Assembly (NCBI RefSeq): GCF_000687875.1 | Contig: NZ_JHYG01000008.1 | Location: 62,001 to 126,000 of the forward strand | Length of the DNA: 64,000 nucleotides | Reading direction: 5' to 3' | Origin: Acidocella facilis ATCC 35904 | Lineage (GTDB): Bacteria; Pseudomonadota; Alphaproteobacteria; Acetobacterales; Acetobacteraceae | In this document: positions 8,550 to 16,434 of the stretch, one piece after another | Layout: every line of letters starts with the position of its first letter | Numbering within the stretch: the first letter of the stretch is position 1 | Made by a program: the position numbers and the translations under genes | Notes under the pieces: model-generated | Databases searched by the model: none | What the model was told of the DNA's origin: nothing | Seen by the model: the letters and a program-made list of their open reading frames with translations, nothing else

Positions 8550-9236
8550 ATGAAGATTGTGGATTTTTTCGAATTCCTGAAACCAGATCGCGGCCCGGTG
8601 AAGGGTCGCGCCGCTGAAATCGAGGCGGCGCTGCGCGATCTGGCTGATCGCCGCGCGGCCGTCAAAGCGCGCGCCGCGACGGCCGCCGAGCGGCGCGAGA
8701 TGGCACTGCTCTCTGCCAACGCAGTGTCAGCTGTCGCTAAGTTGGAGGCCGAAGACCGGGCGATTTCCATCGAGCTTGAGCAACTCGACCTCATCGAGCA
8801 ACGTCTTATCGACCAGGCGGCGGCGGCACGCGATGCTGAGAAGCGCGCCCAGGGCCTCGAGCTGGCGCGCGATCTTGAGCGAGCGGTGGAGAAATATCAC
8901 GCCGAGGCTTTGAAACTCTTGCCGCATGCGCGCGCCGCCATAGCGGCGCACGACCGCCTTATCGCAGCCGGTTTCCGCGAGGCTCACGGGTGGCAGCGTA
9001 TCCCGGCTTACGCCGGCGGCGCTGTTGTGGTGGCGGAAGACATTATCGCGCGTTCCGTGGAAAACTACTTCAAAACGCTCGCGGGCTTTCGCGCCGTTCT
9101 GACCAGTGGGGCGGTCGCGGTAGATGCTGAGACGCGAATGACGTTCGCACCTTCCGAAACACTTCGGGAATTGCCGCCAATGTTTCGCACCGAAAAGCCG
9201 GCGCAGGAAATTTCAACGCAGATAAAGGAAATCTGA
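8550..9236 (+). CDS. Coiled-coil element protein, possible scaffold
   Basis: 228 residues from the ATG at 8550, with GAGGG at 8541-8545 as ribosome binding site. The frame is open further upstream, but that part runs through the tandem repeat. Residues ~20-150 form a long charged coiled coil rich in Ala, Glu and Arg (AALRDLADRRAAVKARAATA). A less helical C-terminal part ends FRTEKPAQEISTQIKEI. Phage scaffold and head-assembly proteins can look like this, and a putative structural gene and a prohead protease follow. The role is inference. Confidence 0.65.
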   Translation: MKIVDFFEFLKPDRGPVKGRAAEIEAALRDLADRRAAVKARAATAAERREMALLSANAVSAVAKLEAEDRAISIELEQLDLIEQRLIDQAAAARDAEKRAQGLELARDLERAVEKYHAEALKLLPHARAAIAAHDRLIAAGFREAHGWQRIPAYAGGAVVVAEDIIARSVENYFKTLAGFRAVLTSGAVAVDAETRMTFAPSETLRELPPMFRTEKPAQEISTQIKEI

Positions 9237-9237
9237 C

Positions 9238-9714
9238 ATGGCAGACGTCATTACGCAGCACGATATCGGGGGCTACGGCACCCTGCGTACGCTCTCGGCG
9301 ATTTCGTCCGCCGTCGCTGGCGGGGCTGGCAACGGCGCGGAGGTCTCGGGCATCGTTTTTGACCGCCTGGTGTTCGGCGTCTCCGGGCTGCCGGATAGTT
9401 TGGTCACCGGGATCGTATTTGCATCGACGCTTTCCGCGGGCGACACGCTCGGCATCGCCTACGAGATCCAGACCAGCCCGGATGGCTCGACCTGGACGCC
9501 GCTGGCTTCGGCCAACTCGGCGGTGGTTGCTACCGGGCCGACTGGCGGCGGTGCCGTGAGCGGGCAGTTGAATGTGCCGCTCGATCTGACCGGCTCGGCG
9601 CGTTATCTGCAGGTCAAATACACGCCGACGCTCAGCGCTGCTTCGACCGATACGGCCGAAACCGTCGCCGTCGGCTTCTTTGCCGGCTTCCCGGCTCTGC
9701 CAGCGCCGCTCTGA
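9238..9714 (+). CDS. Probable phage structural (decoration-like) protein
   Basis: 158 residues, ATG at 9238 after AAAGGA, one base past the previous stop. The sequence is rich in Gly, Ser, Thr and Val with alternating strands (TLSAGDTLGIAYEIQTSPDG, STWTPLASANSAVV, GSARYLQVKYTPTLS), suggesting a beta-sandwich. This composition and the position before the prohead protease fit a capsid decoration or minor head protein. It is too short for an HK97-fold major capsid protein and I see no such motif. Function is unproven. Confidence 0.6.
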   Translation: MADVITQHDIGGYGTLRTLSAISSAVAGGAGNGAEVSGIVFDRLVFGVSGLPDSLVTGIVFASTLSAGDTLGIAYEIQTSPDGSTWTPLASANSAVVATGPTGGGAVSGQLNVPLDLTGSARYLQVKYTPTLSAASTDTAETVAVGFFAGFPALPAPL

Positions 9715-9726
9715 AGGGAAAAGCGC

Positions 9727-10014
9727 ATGTCAGACACACGCGGGGGCGTCGTTTCGGTAACGACAATTGCCCGGAAAGCCGACGGTACGGCTGTCACGAT
9801 TGAACTCGGCTTTTTGCTCCCAGTTGGCGACGCAATTGAGCAGGTCACGCTATTGGAGTCCATCAATCTCACCCTGCCCGGCAACGCGCTGCAGCCCCTC
9901 GCGGAGTCGACCGGCCCTCACCCGCAACCCAATGGTCCTTATCCGGCCGGCGCAGTCTTGACGCTGTGGTCTTACATTGCCGGCGCGCTTCGCTCGGCGG
10001 GGGTGGTGGCATGA
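9727..10014 (+). CDS. Unknown small element protein
   Basis: 95 residues from the ATG at 9727, preceded by GAAGGGAAAAG. It shows beta-rich stretches (GGVVSVTTIARKADGTAVTI) and a Pro/Gly-rich C-terminus. The stop overlaps the start of the protease gene in an ATGA, so the two are translationally coupled. I recognise no family; the context suggests a head-module accessory. Confidence 0.6.
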   Translation: MSDTRGGVVSVTTIARKADGTAVTIELGFLLPVGDAIEQVTLLESINLTLPGNALQPLAESTGPHPQPNGPYPAGAVLTLWSYIAGALRSAGVVA

Positions 10015-10769
10015 TTACAAAATTCCTTTCGAACGCCGAGACGCAACAGCTCGGCCCCCGGCAGGTGCGCGTCATCGCCAGCACGCAAAGTGTGGATCGT
10101 GCCGGAGATATAGTGGTGCAAGCCGGCATAGATCTGGGCGACTTCCTCGCAAACCCGATCATCCTTTACCAGCACGATCCCAATACTCCGGTAGGCCGCG
10201 CGAGCGACGTTCAGCTTACCGCCGCCGGCCTGGCTATGACGATCAACTTTGCCGACGCCGGAGTGTCCGCGAAAGCCGACGAGGTGTGCGGCCTCGTTAA
10301 GTCAGGAATCTTGCGGGGAATTTCTATTGGCTTCGCCCCGCTTGTCGCAGAGCCAATCGACAAAAAGAAGCCGAGCGCGGGCCAGCGCTACACTCAATCA
10401 GCGCTCATGGAGGTTTCCGTTGTTTCGATACCGGCCAACACGGATGCGGCAGTCGTGGCGCGCGCGGCCGGAGTGTCGAAGCTGGGGGCACGGATTTCGG
10501 CTGAGACGGCGGCCGCGCTGCGGCAGGCCAACGAACATCACGCCGCCGGGTCTTCGATCATCGACGGCTTGCTGGCGGGTGGCGAGCAAACAGCTGGCGC
10601 GTCGTCGCAGGCTGAGCGGATGGCTACGGTTGAGAGGTTGAGGGGTCACGACTTCGCAACCCGCAAGGCAAAATTTGCAGAACTTCGGGCCGGGAATGGC
10701 ACGTCTGATACACTTTCTCGAGAATCGCGTCCGGCCGCTTTTGAGAAATTGCGGGCAAAAAATCCATAG
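10011..10769 (+). CDS. HK97-family prohead protease
   Basis: 252 residues from the ATG at 10011. The upstream extension to 9966 lies inside the previous gene. Family features are clear: VRVIASTQSVDRAGDIV near the start, NPIILYQHDPNTPVGRAS (the conserved His block), GILRGISIGFAP (conserved Ser block) and ALMEVSVVSIPANTDA. The C-terminal ~70 residues are charged and probably processed. These enzymes mature the capsid by cutting scaffold and major capsid protein, and normally the capsid gene follows directly. Here the next recognisable gene is a replication-type protein, so the substrate would have to come from elsewhere. Confidence 0.9.
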   Translation: MITKFLSNAETQQLGPRQVRVIASTQSVDRAGDIVVQAGIDLGDFLANPIILYQHDPNTPVGRASDVQLTAAGLAMTINFADAGVSAKADEVCGLVKSGILRGISIGFAPLVAEPIDKKKPSAGQRYTQSALMEVSVVSIPANTDAAVVARAAGVSKLGARISAETAAALRQANEHHAAGSSIIDGLLAGGEQTAGASSQAERMATVERLRGHDFATRKAKFAELRAGNGTSDTLSRESRPAAFEKLRAKNP

Positions 10770-10785
10770 GGGCCTGGGTTCAACC

Positions 10786-10920
10786 ATGAAACCAGTAACT
10801 CCAAAGCTCGGGCTGGTCCGTCAGCGGCCCGAAGACGGGGCGGCGCCACCGGCCATCGCCGTCCCTCGCGCGGGCAGGGAGCTGCCTAACCCCTGCCCGC
10901 GCCAAACTCAGGCGTGGTGA
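10786..10920 (+). CDS. Possible 44-residue ORF
   Basis: An ATG at 10786 opens a 44-codon frame (MKPVTPKLGLVRQRPEDGAA...) ending three bases before the next gene. No convincing ribosome binding site and no recognisable domain. It fills the gap between the protease and the second replication-like gene, and may be only an open frame. Confidence 0.3.
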   Translation: MKPVTPKLGLVRQRPEDGAAPPAIAVPRAGRELPNPCPRQTQAW

Positions 10921-10923
10921 CTG

Positions 10924-11661
10924 ATGGCCAAGAGCATGACATGTTTTGATGACTCCCGCGTTATCGCGCTCTCGGATTTGGCCTATCGCGTTCTTCACCG
11001 CCTCGTTTTACGCCTTGAAAAAGAAGGCGCAGCGAAGTTTTTCGACGATGCCGAAGGCGTTGCGGCTAGGTGCGGCCTACGGCTCAGCCAGCTTCACGCC
11101 GCGATTGCAGAGCTGGACGAGGCGGGTCTGATTGTGGTCGATACTCAAAGTTTGGCCGTCCCGGCTCTAGATAAAAAGGCCGCTAGGGCCAGGACGGCGC
11201 GCGAAAATGGGGCCAAGGGCGGCCGGCCGCGCCGGAATGTCCGCCCTCAGCTCGAGGTGATCGAAGGTGGTAGGTGCGATGAGGCGGAAATGAAAGGCGA
11301 TGACGATATAGATAAAGCGTGGCGCCACATTGTGCCGCTCGCGGCCAAGTGGGCTGGACTTGCAAGTCCAGTAGGGTCGCCCGTTGTCCGTGAGTGGTTG
11401 GTTGCTGGTGCCGACCAGGCGATGATAAAATCGGTGATCTGCGAGAAGACGTCATCGAGCGTATATTCGCTAAAGTTTTTCGATACCGCCATGAAACGCG
11501 CCCTTAAAGAGAAAAACAAACCCCAAAAGCCGCTATGGGAGAAAAAATACGACGAGGATTATCGCTTGTTCGAGTTAACCGGACGGGGTGAACCGCCGAG
11601 GGTGGCGGATTACCGTGCCCGCTATGGCGATGGTGCGAACGGCGTTCGCGGCACCGGCTAA
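10924..11661 (+). CDS. Winged-helix replication-type protein (copy 2)
   Basis: 245 residues. The N-terminal winged-helix region (GVAARCGLRLSQLHAAIAEL, DEAGLIVVDTQSL) is followed by ENGAKGGRPRRN, an acidic linker, then a C-terminal domain with EWLVAGADQAMIKSVICEK and LKFFDTAMKRALKEKNK. Order and motifs parallel the protein at 6935-7606 (winged helix, NGxKGGRP, WL..G, aromatic helix ending in basic residues), suggesting an ancient duplication. Replication initiation or helicase loading is likely but inferred. The 3' end overlaps the reverse-strand XRE gene by four bases. Confidence 0.6.
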   Translation: MAKSMTCFDDSRVIALSDLAYRVLHRLVLRLEKEGAAKFFDDAEGVAARCGLRLSQLHAAIAELDEAGLIVVDTQSLAVPALDKKAARARTARENGAKGGRPRRNVRPQLEVIEGGRCDEAEMKGDDDIDKAWRHIVPLAAKWAGLASPVGSPVVREWLVAGADQAMIKSVICEKTSSSVYSLKFFDTAMKRALKEKNKPQKPLWEKKYDEDYRLFELTGRGEPPRVADYRARYGDGANGVRGTG

Positions 11662-11891
11662 GGGTCTCGAAGCCTTACGCCCTCGCCATGCCTGTCAGGC
11701 TCAATGAACAGGCAGCCGGCGTTTTCGAGGCAGCAGCGAAGGGCCTGCTGCGTTCGGTCGTAGGGATCGCGTTGGCCGGCCTCAAAAGCGGCGATTGTCC
11801 GTTTTGCCACCTTGGCGAGCTGCGCGAGCTCGTCCTGGCTCATTGCCAGCAAGGCGCGGGCAGCTCGGAGCTGGGCGGGAGATAGCGTCAA
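11658..11891 (-). CDS. XRE/Cro-family small repressor
   Basis: 77 residues. LRAARALLAMSQDELAQLAK plus VAKRTIAAFEAGQRDPY is the lambda-Cro/C1 helix-turn-helix with the recognition helix intact. The tail GEGVRLRDP is common in short XRE regulators of alphaproteobacterial elements. It is the only reverse-strand gene in the element. Its start faces the gene at 11975 across 83 bp, the arrangement of a repressor controlling its own divergent promoter region. CTTGG and CCAAG separated by eight bases near 11920-11937 are a candidate operator. Confidence 0.85.
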   Translation of the reverse strand: MTLSPAQLRAARALLAMSQDELAQLAKVAKRTIAAFEAGQRDPYDRTQQALRCCLENAGCLFIEPDRHGEGVRLRDP

Positions 11892-11974
11892 AAAAGCAAC
11901 CTTGCATTAAAGGTGTTAACTTGGTACGAGAGCCAAGATTACACCAAAAACGCAACCTAGTGAAAGGCAAAAAT

Positions 11975-12199
11975 ATGCCAACCCATAATCATGAACAGTT
12001 GATCGATTACCTGGCTTGCGGATGCACCAGGAAGGCCGAAATTCTACGGCGCTTCGCGAATATAAAGCCTGCCGGGGACGTTCTTGCCGATGTGAATTCA
12101 GAGGCAATCAATAGCTTTTCGAAATATATTGATCTCATCGGCATTGATCGAGCGGCGGCGATGGTGGGTTCAGCATCTGGGGGGAGCAAAAATGCTTGA
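11975..12199 (+). CDS. Unknown small element protein
   Basis: 74 residues from the ATG at 11975, with GAAAGG at 11962-11967 as ribosome binding site. HEQLIDYLACGCTRKAEILR near the start could be a short helix-turn-helix. The rest is helical (SEAINSFSKYIDLIGIDRAA). It is the first gene to the right of the XRE repressor and would be the direct target of a divergent regulatory region. Its stop lies eight bases inside the next gene. Confidence 0.6.
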   Translation: MPTHNHEQLIDYLACGCTRKAEILRRFANIKPAGDVLADVNSEAINSFSKYIDLIGIDRAAAMVGSASGGSKNA

Positions 12200-12398
12200 T
12201 GGGTCGAACGATAAATTCGAGGAAGCGGATATGCTTTTGACCAAAATTGGCAGTTTCGCGCAGGCACTTATGTTCATGTCGCAAGCTAGCACCACAGACT
12301 CGCCGGAATTTCCTCCTGCCGTTGAAGCATTAGCCGAAGCCCAGATTGAGTTGCTCGACGCAGTTCAATCTCTTCTTACCGACATCAAACGCGTATAA
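12192..12398 (+). CDS. Unknown small helical protein
   Basis: 68 residues from the ATG at 12192 (MLDGSNDKFEEADMLLTKIG), preceded by GGGGAG and overlapping the previous gene by eight bases. It is acidic and helical throughout, with no cysteine-rich or membrane segment. I recognise no family. It belongs to the same short operon as 11975-12199. Confidence 0.55.
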   Translation: MLDGSNDKFEEADMLLTKIGSFAQALMFMSQASTTDSPEFPPAVEALAEAQIELLDAVQSLLTDIKRV

Positions 12399-12477
12399 TC
12401 TGCTAATTTACTTTTGGCCTCGGCACGATGAACGCCAAAAGTAGTGCGATTCATTCGGCCAAACGATACAACCATAC

Positions 12478-12651
12478 ATGCGTGAAACTCTGACCGACGA
12501 AGAGCTGTGCACCCTTCGCGAAATTGCGGAAAACTATCGCACTGGTCGCGAAGTCTGGAAAGTGTTTGTGAAGCTGGGAATAGCGGTTTCGGCGATTTCG
12601 GGGTTTTGCGCATCCATCGCCTTGATATGGCAAACAGTTCACGGCCGCTGA
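12478..12651 (+). CDS. 57-residue single-pass membrane protein before the tape measure gene
   Basis: The ATG at 12478 opens a 57-codon frame. A charged N-terminal half (ETLTDEELCTLREIAENYRT) is followed by a hydrophobic segment (VKLGIAVSAISGFCASIALI) ending WQTVHGR. It ends 11 bases before the tape measure ATG. One transmembrane helix with the charged part outside is the pattern of small phage membrane proteins found next to tail genes. Candidates are a holin-like protein or a tail-assembly membrane factor; no lysin gene is visible to support a holin. Confidence 0.7.
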   Translation: MRETLTDEELCTLREIAENYRTGREVWKVFVKLGIAVSAISGFCASIALIWQTVHGR

Positions 12652-12662
12652 AGGGATAGCAC

Positions 12663-15230
12663 ATGGCTGACAATTCACTTGAAGTAAAAATCACTGCCGA
12701 TGTCACATCTCTGCAGGCGAAGTCCGCGATCGCCAAGGCCGAGCTGACGGAAATCAACGCCGCCGTGAAAAGCCTTGCGGGGCAATTCGTCGGCGCCAGT
12801 GACGAGATGAAGGCAAGCCTGGCGCCGCAGCTGGACGCGGCGGCGAAGCTGGCGGCTGCCACCCGAATGGAGCTCGCCGCGCTGAACGCGGAAATGCGGA
12901 AGCCGCCAGAGGGAGAAGTTACCTTTTTTGGGCGCCTTATGGAAGGCATGGAGGGCACGACGCAGCGCGTCGAAGGCTTGACCGAAAAATTCCAGACGTT
13001 CTCGAAGCTCACCACCGCTGTCTCCGAATTCGTGATGGCTGGCCTAGCGGTGGAAAAAGTGGCCGATGCGTTCAAAGAGGTCGCCGAGCTGGGCGAGCAG
13101 CTGAATCAGCTCTCGATGAAGACCGGCATCTCGGTTTCGGCGCTTTCCGGCCTGCGCGTGGTGGCAATCCAGACGGGAACCGATCTTACCACCTTTACTG
13201 CCGGCACCGATCGCTTGGCCCGCAGCATGCAGCAGGCGGTCTCGACGCCAACCTCAGTCGCGGCGGCGGCGTTCCGCGAAATGGGCGTGTCCGTCACCGA
13301 TGCGTCGGGCAATCTCCGGCCGATGCAGGACGTGCTGGAGCAGGTGTCGAAGAAGCTGGCGGATTATCAGGATGGCACGGCCAAAACCGCCTTGGTGATG
13401 GACGTGTTTGGCCGCTCCGGCAGCACTTTAATCCCAATGCTCAATGAGCTCGGTGAACAGGGGTTTGACGGAGCGACTGAGAAAGCCAAGCAGCTTGGCG
13501 TAGCAATGGATCAAACCAGCGCTGCGGCGGATGAGCAGTTCAACTCGTCAATCAAAACCTCCGGCCTGGTGCTCGAGGGGCTGCGCGATACCGTGGTTCA
13601 GGCGGTCATTCCGGGCCTGACCGTGCTTGAACATGCGTTCACGACGACGTCGCAGGGCAGCAGCACGCTGAACGCGGCGGAGGTCACTCTCGCCGATACG
13701 TTCAAGGGTGGCATAGAGGTATTCACGGCAGTTGTGACGGGAATTGGTGAAATTACAGATATGGCAGTGCTGCTCGGCAGAGAGTTGGGCGACGTTGCCA
13801 CTATTTCGGTTGCGGTAATGGAGGCTTTGTCCGGAAATTTCGGCACGGCCGAACGGATGATGAAAATTGCGTCTACCAGCATGGTTACAGACTGGCAGAC
13901 GGCATTCAAAAAGATGAGTGATGCTGAGAAAACGTTCGACGATACTCATAATGCGCTTTGGAACCACGGCGGTGATAACAAACCAGACTCCGATGGTGGC
14001 ACTATGGCCGGACTTGGTTCGCACCAGGGAGTAGGAAAGGAACAAGCTCCCGTTATTGATAAAGCGGCGCTCGACGCCGGCAAGGTTAAAACGGCGAAGA
14101 AAGTAGCTGACCAGGAAGTTCAGATCGCGCAGGACGCCGCGAACGCGCAGCGCCAGATCCAGCAGAGCCTCTATAGCGCGCAGGTCTCGGAATGGAACGC
14201 GGAAGTATCTCAGGGCAAGATGACAAAGGCCCAAGAGATCCAGGACGAGATCGCCGCTCAGCAACAGATCTACCAGACCAATCTGGCGGAGAAGGAAAAG
14301 GAAGCGAATCTCGCGCACCTGTCCGCCGCGCAGAAGGAAAAGGCTCTGGATGATGTGAAGGTCTATGAGGCCGAGCATGTTGCTGAAATGGCCCGCTTGG
14401 AGGCCGAGCTCGTGCAGCAACAGCAGGAGGATGCAAAGAAGATCGCCGATGCACAAAAACAAGCTGCGGACAAAACCAAGCAGGCTTGGCAGCTGGCGTT
14501 TCAGCCCATAACTCAGGCGTTCGATACCTCGATCAACGGCATCCTGCAGGGTACGCAGACGCTTCAAAGTGCCGAAGCTAAGGCGGCGCAGAGCATTACG
14601 CTCGCCTTCATTGATGCCGCCGCGAAGAAGGTCGTAACCGCTCTCGAGGCTGACACGCAGATCCTCGCGCATGGCGTGGCGACAGAGCTGGGGCTGACGG
14701 CGGCGACCCAGGCCGGTGAGGCTGAGCGACTCTCTGCCAAGGTTGCCGGCGATGCCCAGGGGCGCGCTGTTTCTCTATCGACTGCGATCGCGCAAATGAA
14801 CAAATATGCCGCAACTGCCGCTGGCGGCGCGTTCTCTGCGGTCGCGGGGGTGCCGATCATTGGCCCGATCCTGGCGCCAGCGGCCGCCGCTGCCGCCTAT
14901 ACTGGCGTTATGGCCTATGAGGTAATGTCCGCCGAAGGCGGTACAGTTATCCCGGCCGGCGTTAACCCACTCATGCAGCTGCACGAAAAGGAAGTGGTGC
15001 TGCCCGCCCATATCGCCCAGCCCTTGCTGGGCATGGTGAATAACGGGATGGACGACCAGGGCGGCGGCGATAGCTACCAGCTCAACTTTCATAACACGGT
15101 GCATTCAGCCGGGGGTAACGGCGGAGTGTCCGTGGAAGACGTGTTCGCGGCCATGAATGCCGGCGTGCGGTCTGGCCTTCATTCAAGCGGCAAATATCCC
15201 GCGCTGGCGCGGGCTTTCAGGAGGGGTTGA
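12663..15230 (+). CDS. Phage tail tape measure protein
   Basis: 855 residues. The start MADNSLEVKITADVTSLQAK and the long Ala/Gln-rich helical body are typical. A central TMP core region lies around residues 140-290 (ELNQLSMKTGISVSALSGLR, RSGSTLIPMLNELGEQGFDG). A long coiled coil covers ~470-610, a small-residue hydrophobic segment ~715-760 may be membrane-active, and the Gly-rich C-terminus ends in GLHSSGKYPALARAFRRG. In siphophages tail length scales with this protein, and 855 residues would fit an ordinary long tail. No tail tube, chaperone or tip gene was recognised in this element. Confidence 0.9.
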   Translation: MADNSLEVKITADVTSLQAKSAIAKAELTEINAAVKSLAGQFVGASDEMKASLAPQLDAAAKLAAATRMELAALNAEMRKPPEGEVTFFGRLMEGMEGTTQRVEGLTEKFQTFSKLTTAVSEFVMAGLAVEKVADAFKEVAELGEQLNQLSMKTGISVSALSGLRVVAIQTGTDLTTFTAGTDRLARSMQQAVSTPTSVAAAAFREMGVSVTDASGNLRPMQDVLEQVSKKLADYQDGTAKTALVMDVFGRSGSTLIPMLNELGEQGFDGATEKAKQLGVAMDQTSAAADEQFNSSIKTSGLVLEGLRDTVVQAVIPGLTVLEHAFTTTSQGSSTLNAAEVTLADTFKGGIEVFTAVVTGIGEITDMAVLLGRELGDVATISVAVMEALSGNFGTAERMMKIASTSMVTDWQTAFKKMSDAEKTFDDTHNALWNHGGDNKPDSDGGTMAGLGSHQGVGKEQAPVIDKAALDAGKVKTAKKVADQEVQIAQDAANAQRQIQQSLYSAQVSEWNAEVSQGKMTKAQEIQDEIAAQQQIYQTNLAEKEKEANLAHLSAAQKEKALDDVKVYEAEHVAEMARLEAELVQQQQEDAKKIADAQKQAADKTKQAWQLAFQPITQAFDTSINGILQGTQTLQSAEAKAAQSITLAFIDAAAKKVVTALEADTQILAHGVATELGLTAATQAGEAERLSAKVAGDAQGRAVSLSTAIAQMNKYAATAAGGAFSAVAGVPIIGPILAPAAAAAAYTGVMAYEVMSAEGGTVIPAGVNPLMQLHEKEVVLPAHIAQPLLGMVNNGMDDQGGGDSYQLNFHNTVHSAGGNGGVSVEDVFAAMNAGVRSGLHSSGKYPALARAFRRG

Positions 15231-15550
15231 TGGACGAAGCACAAATTCGAGCGGCGCAGCATTTTCAAACTGGCCGAAACACGGGGATCTGTGACGCTAT
15301 CGCGCTGGTCATCACCAGTCTTGCGGCCGCGACAAGCGTTGAATTCGCGCAATGGGAAAAAATACTCAGAAACTCCGCCGCCGCCTATGACAAATCCCCG
15401 GCTGATCCACATTTCATTGCTGCCCGACGGGATATTCTCAACGCGATCGCCGACGCGATGAAAGGCCATAACCTCGCCGAATTCCGGACCGCCTGCGAGG
15501 CGGCAAACTCTGTTCCCAAGCTGCGCCTCGTACCGGATGCCGACACATGA
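15230..15550 (+). CDS. Unknown element protein after the tape measure gene
   Basis: 106 residues from the ATG at 15230, sharing TGATG with the tape measure stop and preceded by AGGAGGGG. It is helical and mildly acidic, with FAQWEKILRNSAAAYDKSPA in the middle. No domain recognised. Tight coupling to the tape measure gene suggests a tail-related or particle-related role (inference). Confidence 0.65.
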   Translation: MDEAQIRAAQHFQTGRNTGICDAIALVITSLAAATSVEFAQWEKILRNSAAAYDKSPADPHFIAARRDILNAIADAMKGHNLAEFRTACEAANSVPKLRLVPDADT

Positions 15551-15825
15551 TGCAGCCGGTGAACGGGGAGCATGCGAGTCGGTCAGGTTTCAATTCTGGA
15601 ATCGTTGACCTGGCCATCTTGAACATCGAAATGATGGCCGTCGCGTTGGGAATCGAGCCCGCCGTGATTGCTGGCTTTATTCTGGACAAGGCCGTGGAGA
15701 TCGACAAATCCGAGGCCGCTTCACTGGTAAAGGCGGCTCGGATGTTGCCGCTGCAAATCGCGGTGAAGCATTTTGAGGCTGCCAGCCTGGAGGGATTGAG
15801 GAGCTGGTATGGCAACGCTGGCTGA
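15547..15825 (+). CDS. Unknown element protein
   Basis: 92 residues, ATG at 15547 in an ATGATGA overlap with the preceding stop. A hydrophobic helical middle (IVDLAILNIEMMAVALGIEP, AVIAGFILDKAVEID) may be a buried helix pair rather than a membrane span. No family recognised. Overlapping translation on both sides places it in the tail-end operon with the tape measure gene. Confidence 0.6.
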   Translation: MMQPVNGEHASRSGFNSGIVDLAILNIEMMAVALGIEPAVIAGFILDKAVEIDKSEAASLVKAARMLPLQIAVKHFEAASLEGLRSWYGNAG

Positions 15826-16357
15826 CCTGGACGAAGCCAAGCGCATCCAGGCGGAACGGCAACGGATAGAGCGTGATCGGGTTCAGCTCGAGCTGCGCGC
15901 CAATGCAACGCCGGAGACCTTGCGGCACAAAAGCGCTAATGTAGTCGACACGCTCTTCATCGACGGACGGATCACCGGCGAGCAGCGCCGCGCTGCCCAT
16001 GAGATCGCCACCGTGTTCCAGGTGATAACCTCGGCCAGCGGTGTGCGGCTTATGTCGTGGCAACAGCGTGCCAGGGGAAACGAGACTTCCACGGATGCCA
16101 TGGTCAGGGTCATCGGAGCGTATCGGCGGTATTCGGCGTGGCGTGGCGATGCATCCGCCACGCGGCAAATCCGGACGACCGGCGTTGTAGCCGACCTTAT
16201 CTTTGATCTGGTCGTTTCAAATCTTGGCCTTCATCAAGCCGCGCGCGCCTGGGGGATGGATCAGCGGCGGGTGCTGGCCTTGGTGCGCGAGGCGCTATAC
16301 CGCTATGCCGAGATGTCGGATTGGTTTGAAACCAAGCCCGGCGCGCCGCAAGAGTAA
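15809..16357 (+). CDS. Unknown element protein with C-terminal HTH-like helices
   Basis: 182 residues, ATG at 15809 inside the end of the previous gene. The first ~45 residues form a charged helix (DEAKRIQAERQRIERDRVQL). Residues ~45-110 resemble a compact helical domain (DGRITGEQRRAAHEIATVFQ). The last ~60 carry LGLHQAARAWGMDQRRVLALV, a possible helix-turn-helix. It could be a late regulator or a small-terminase-like DNA-binding protein, but no motif is decisive. A terminator follows immediately. Confidence 0.6.
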   Translation: MATLADLDEAKRIQAERQRIERDRVQLELRANATPETLRHKSANVVDTLFIDGRITGEQRRAAHEIATVFQVITSASGVRLMSWQQRARGNETSTDAMVRVIGAYRRYSAWRGDASATRQIRTTGVVADLIFDLVVSNLGLHQAARAWGMDQRRVLALVREALYRYAEMSDWFETKPGAPQE

Positions 16358-16384
16358 AAAGAACGGCTTTCGGGCCGTTTTTTG
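16357..16384 (+). terminator. Terminator at the end of the tail-end operon
   Basis: AACGGC (16362-16367) and GCCGTT pair around a six-base loop, followed by a T run. It starts right after the stop at 16357. Confidence 0.85.
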
Positions 16385-16434
16385 TTACTCGTCCGTTTTT
16401 TCGTGATACGGTTGTTCAACCACAGGAGGGCATG

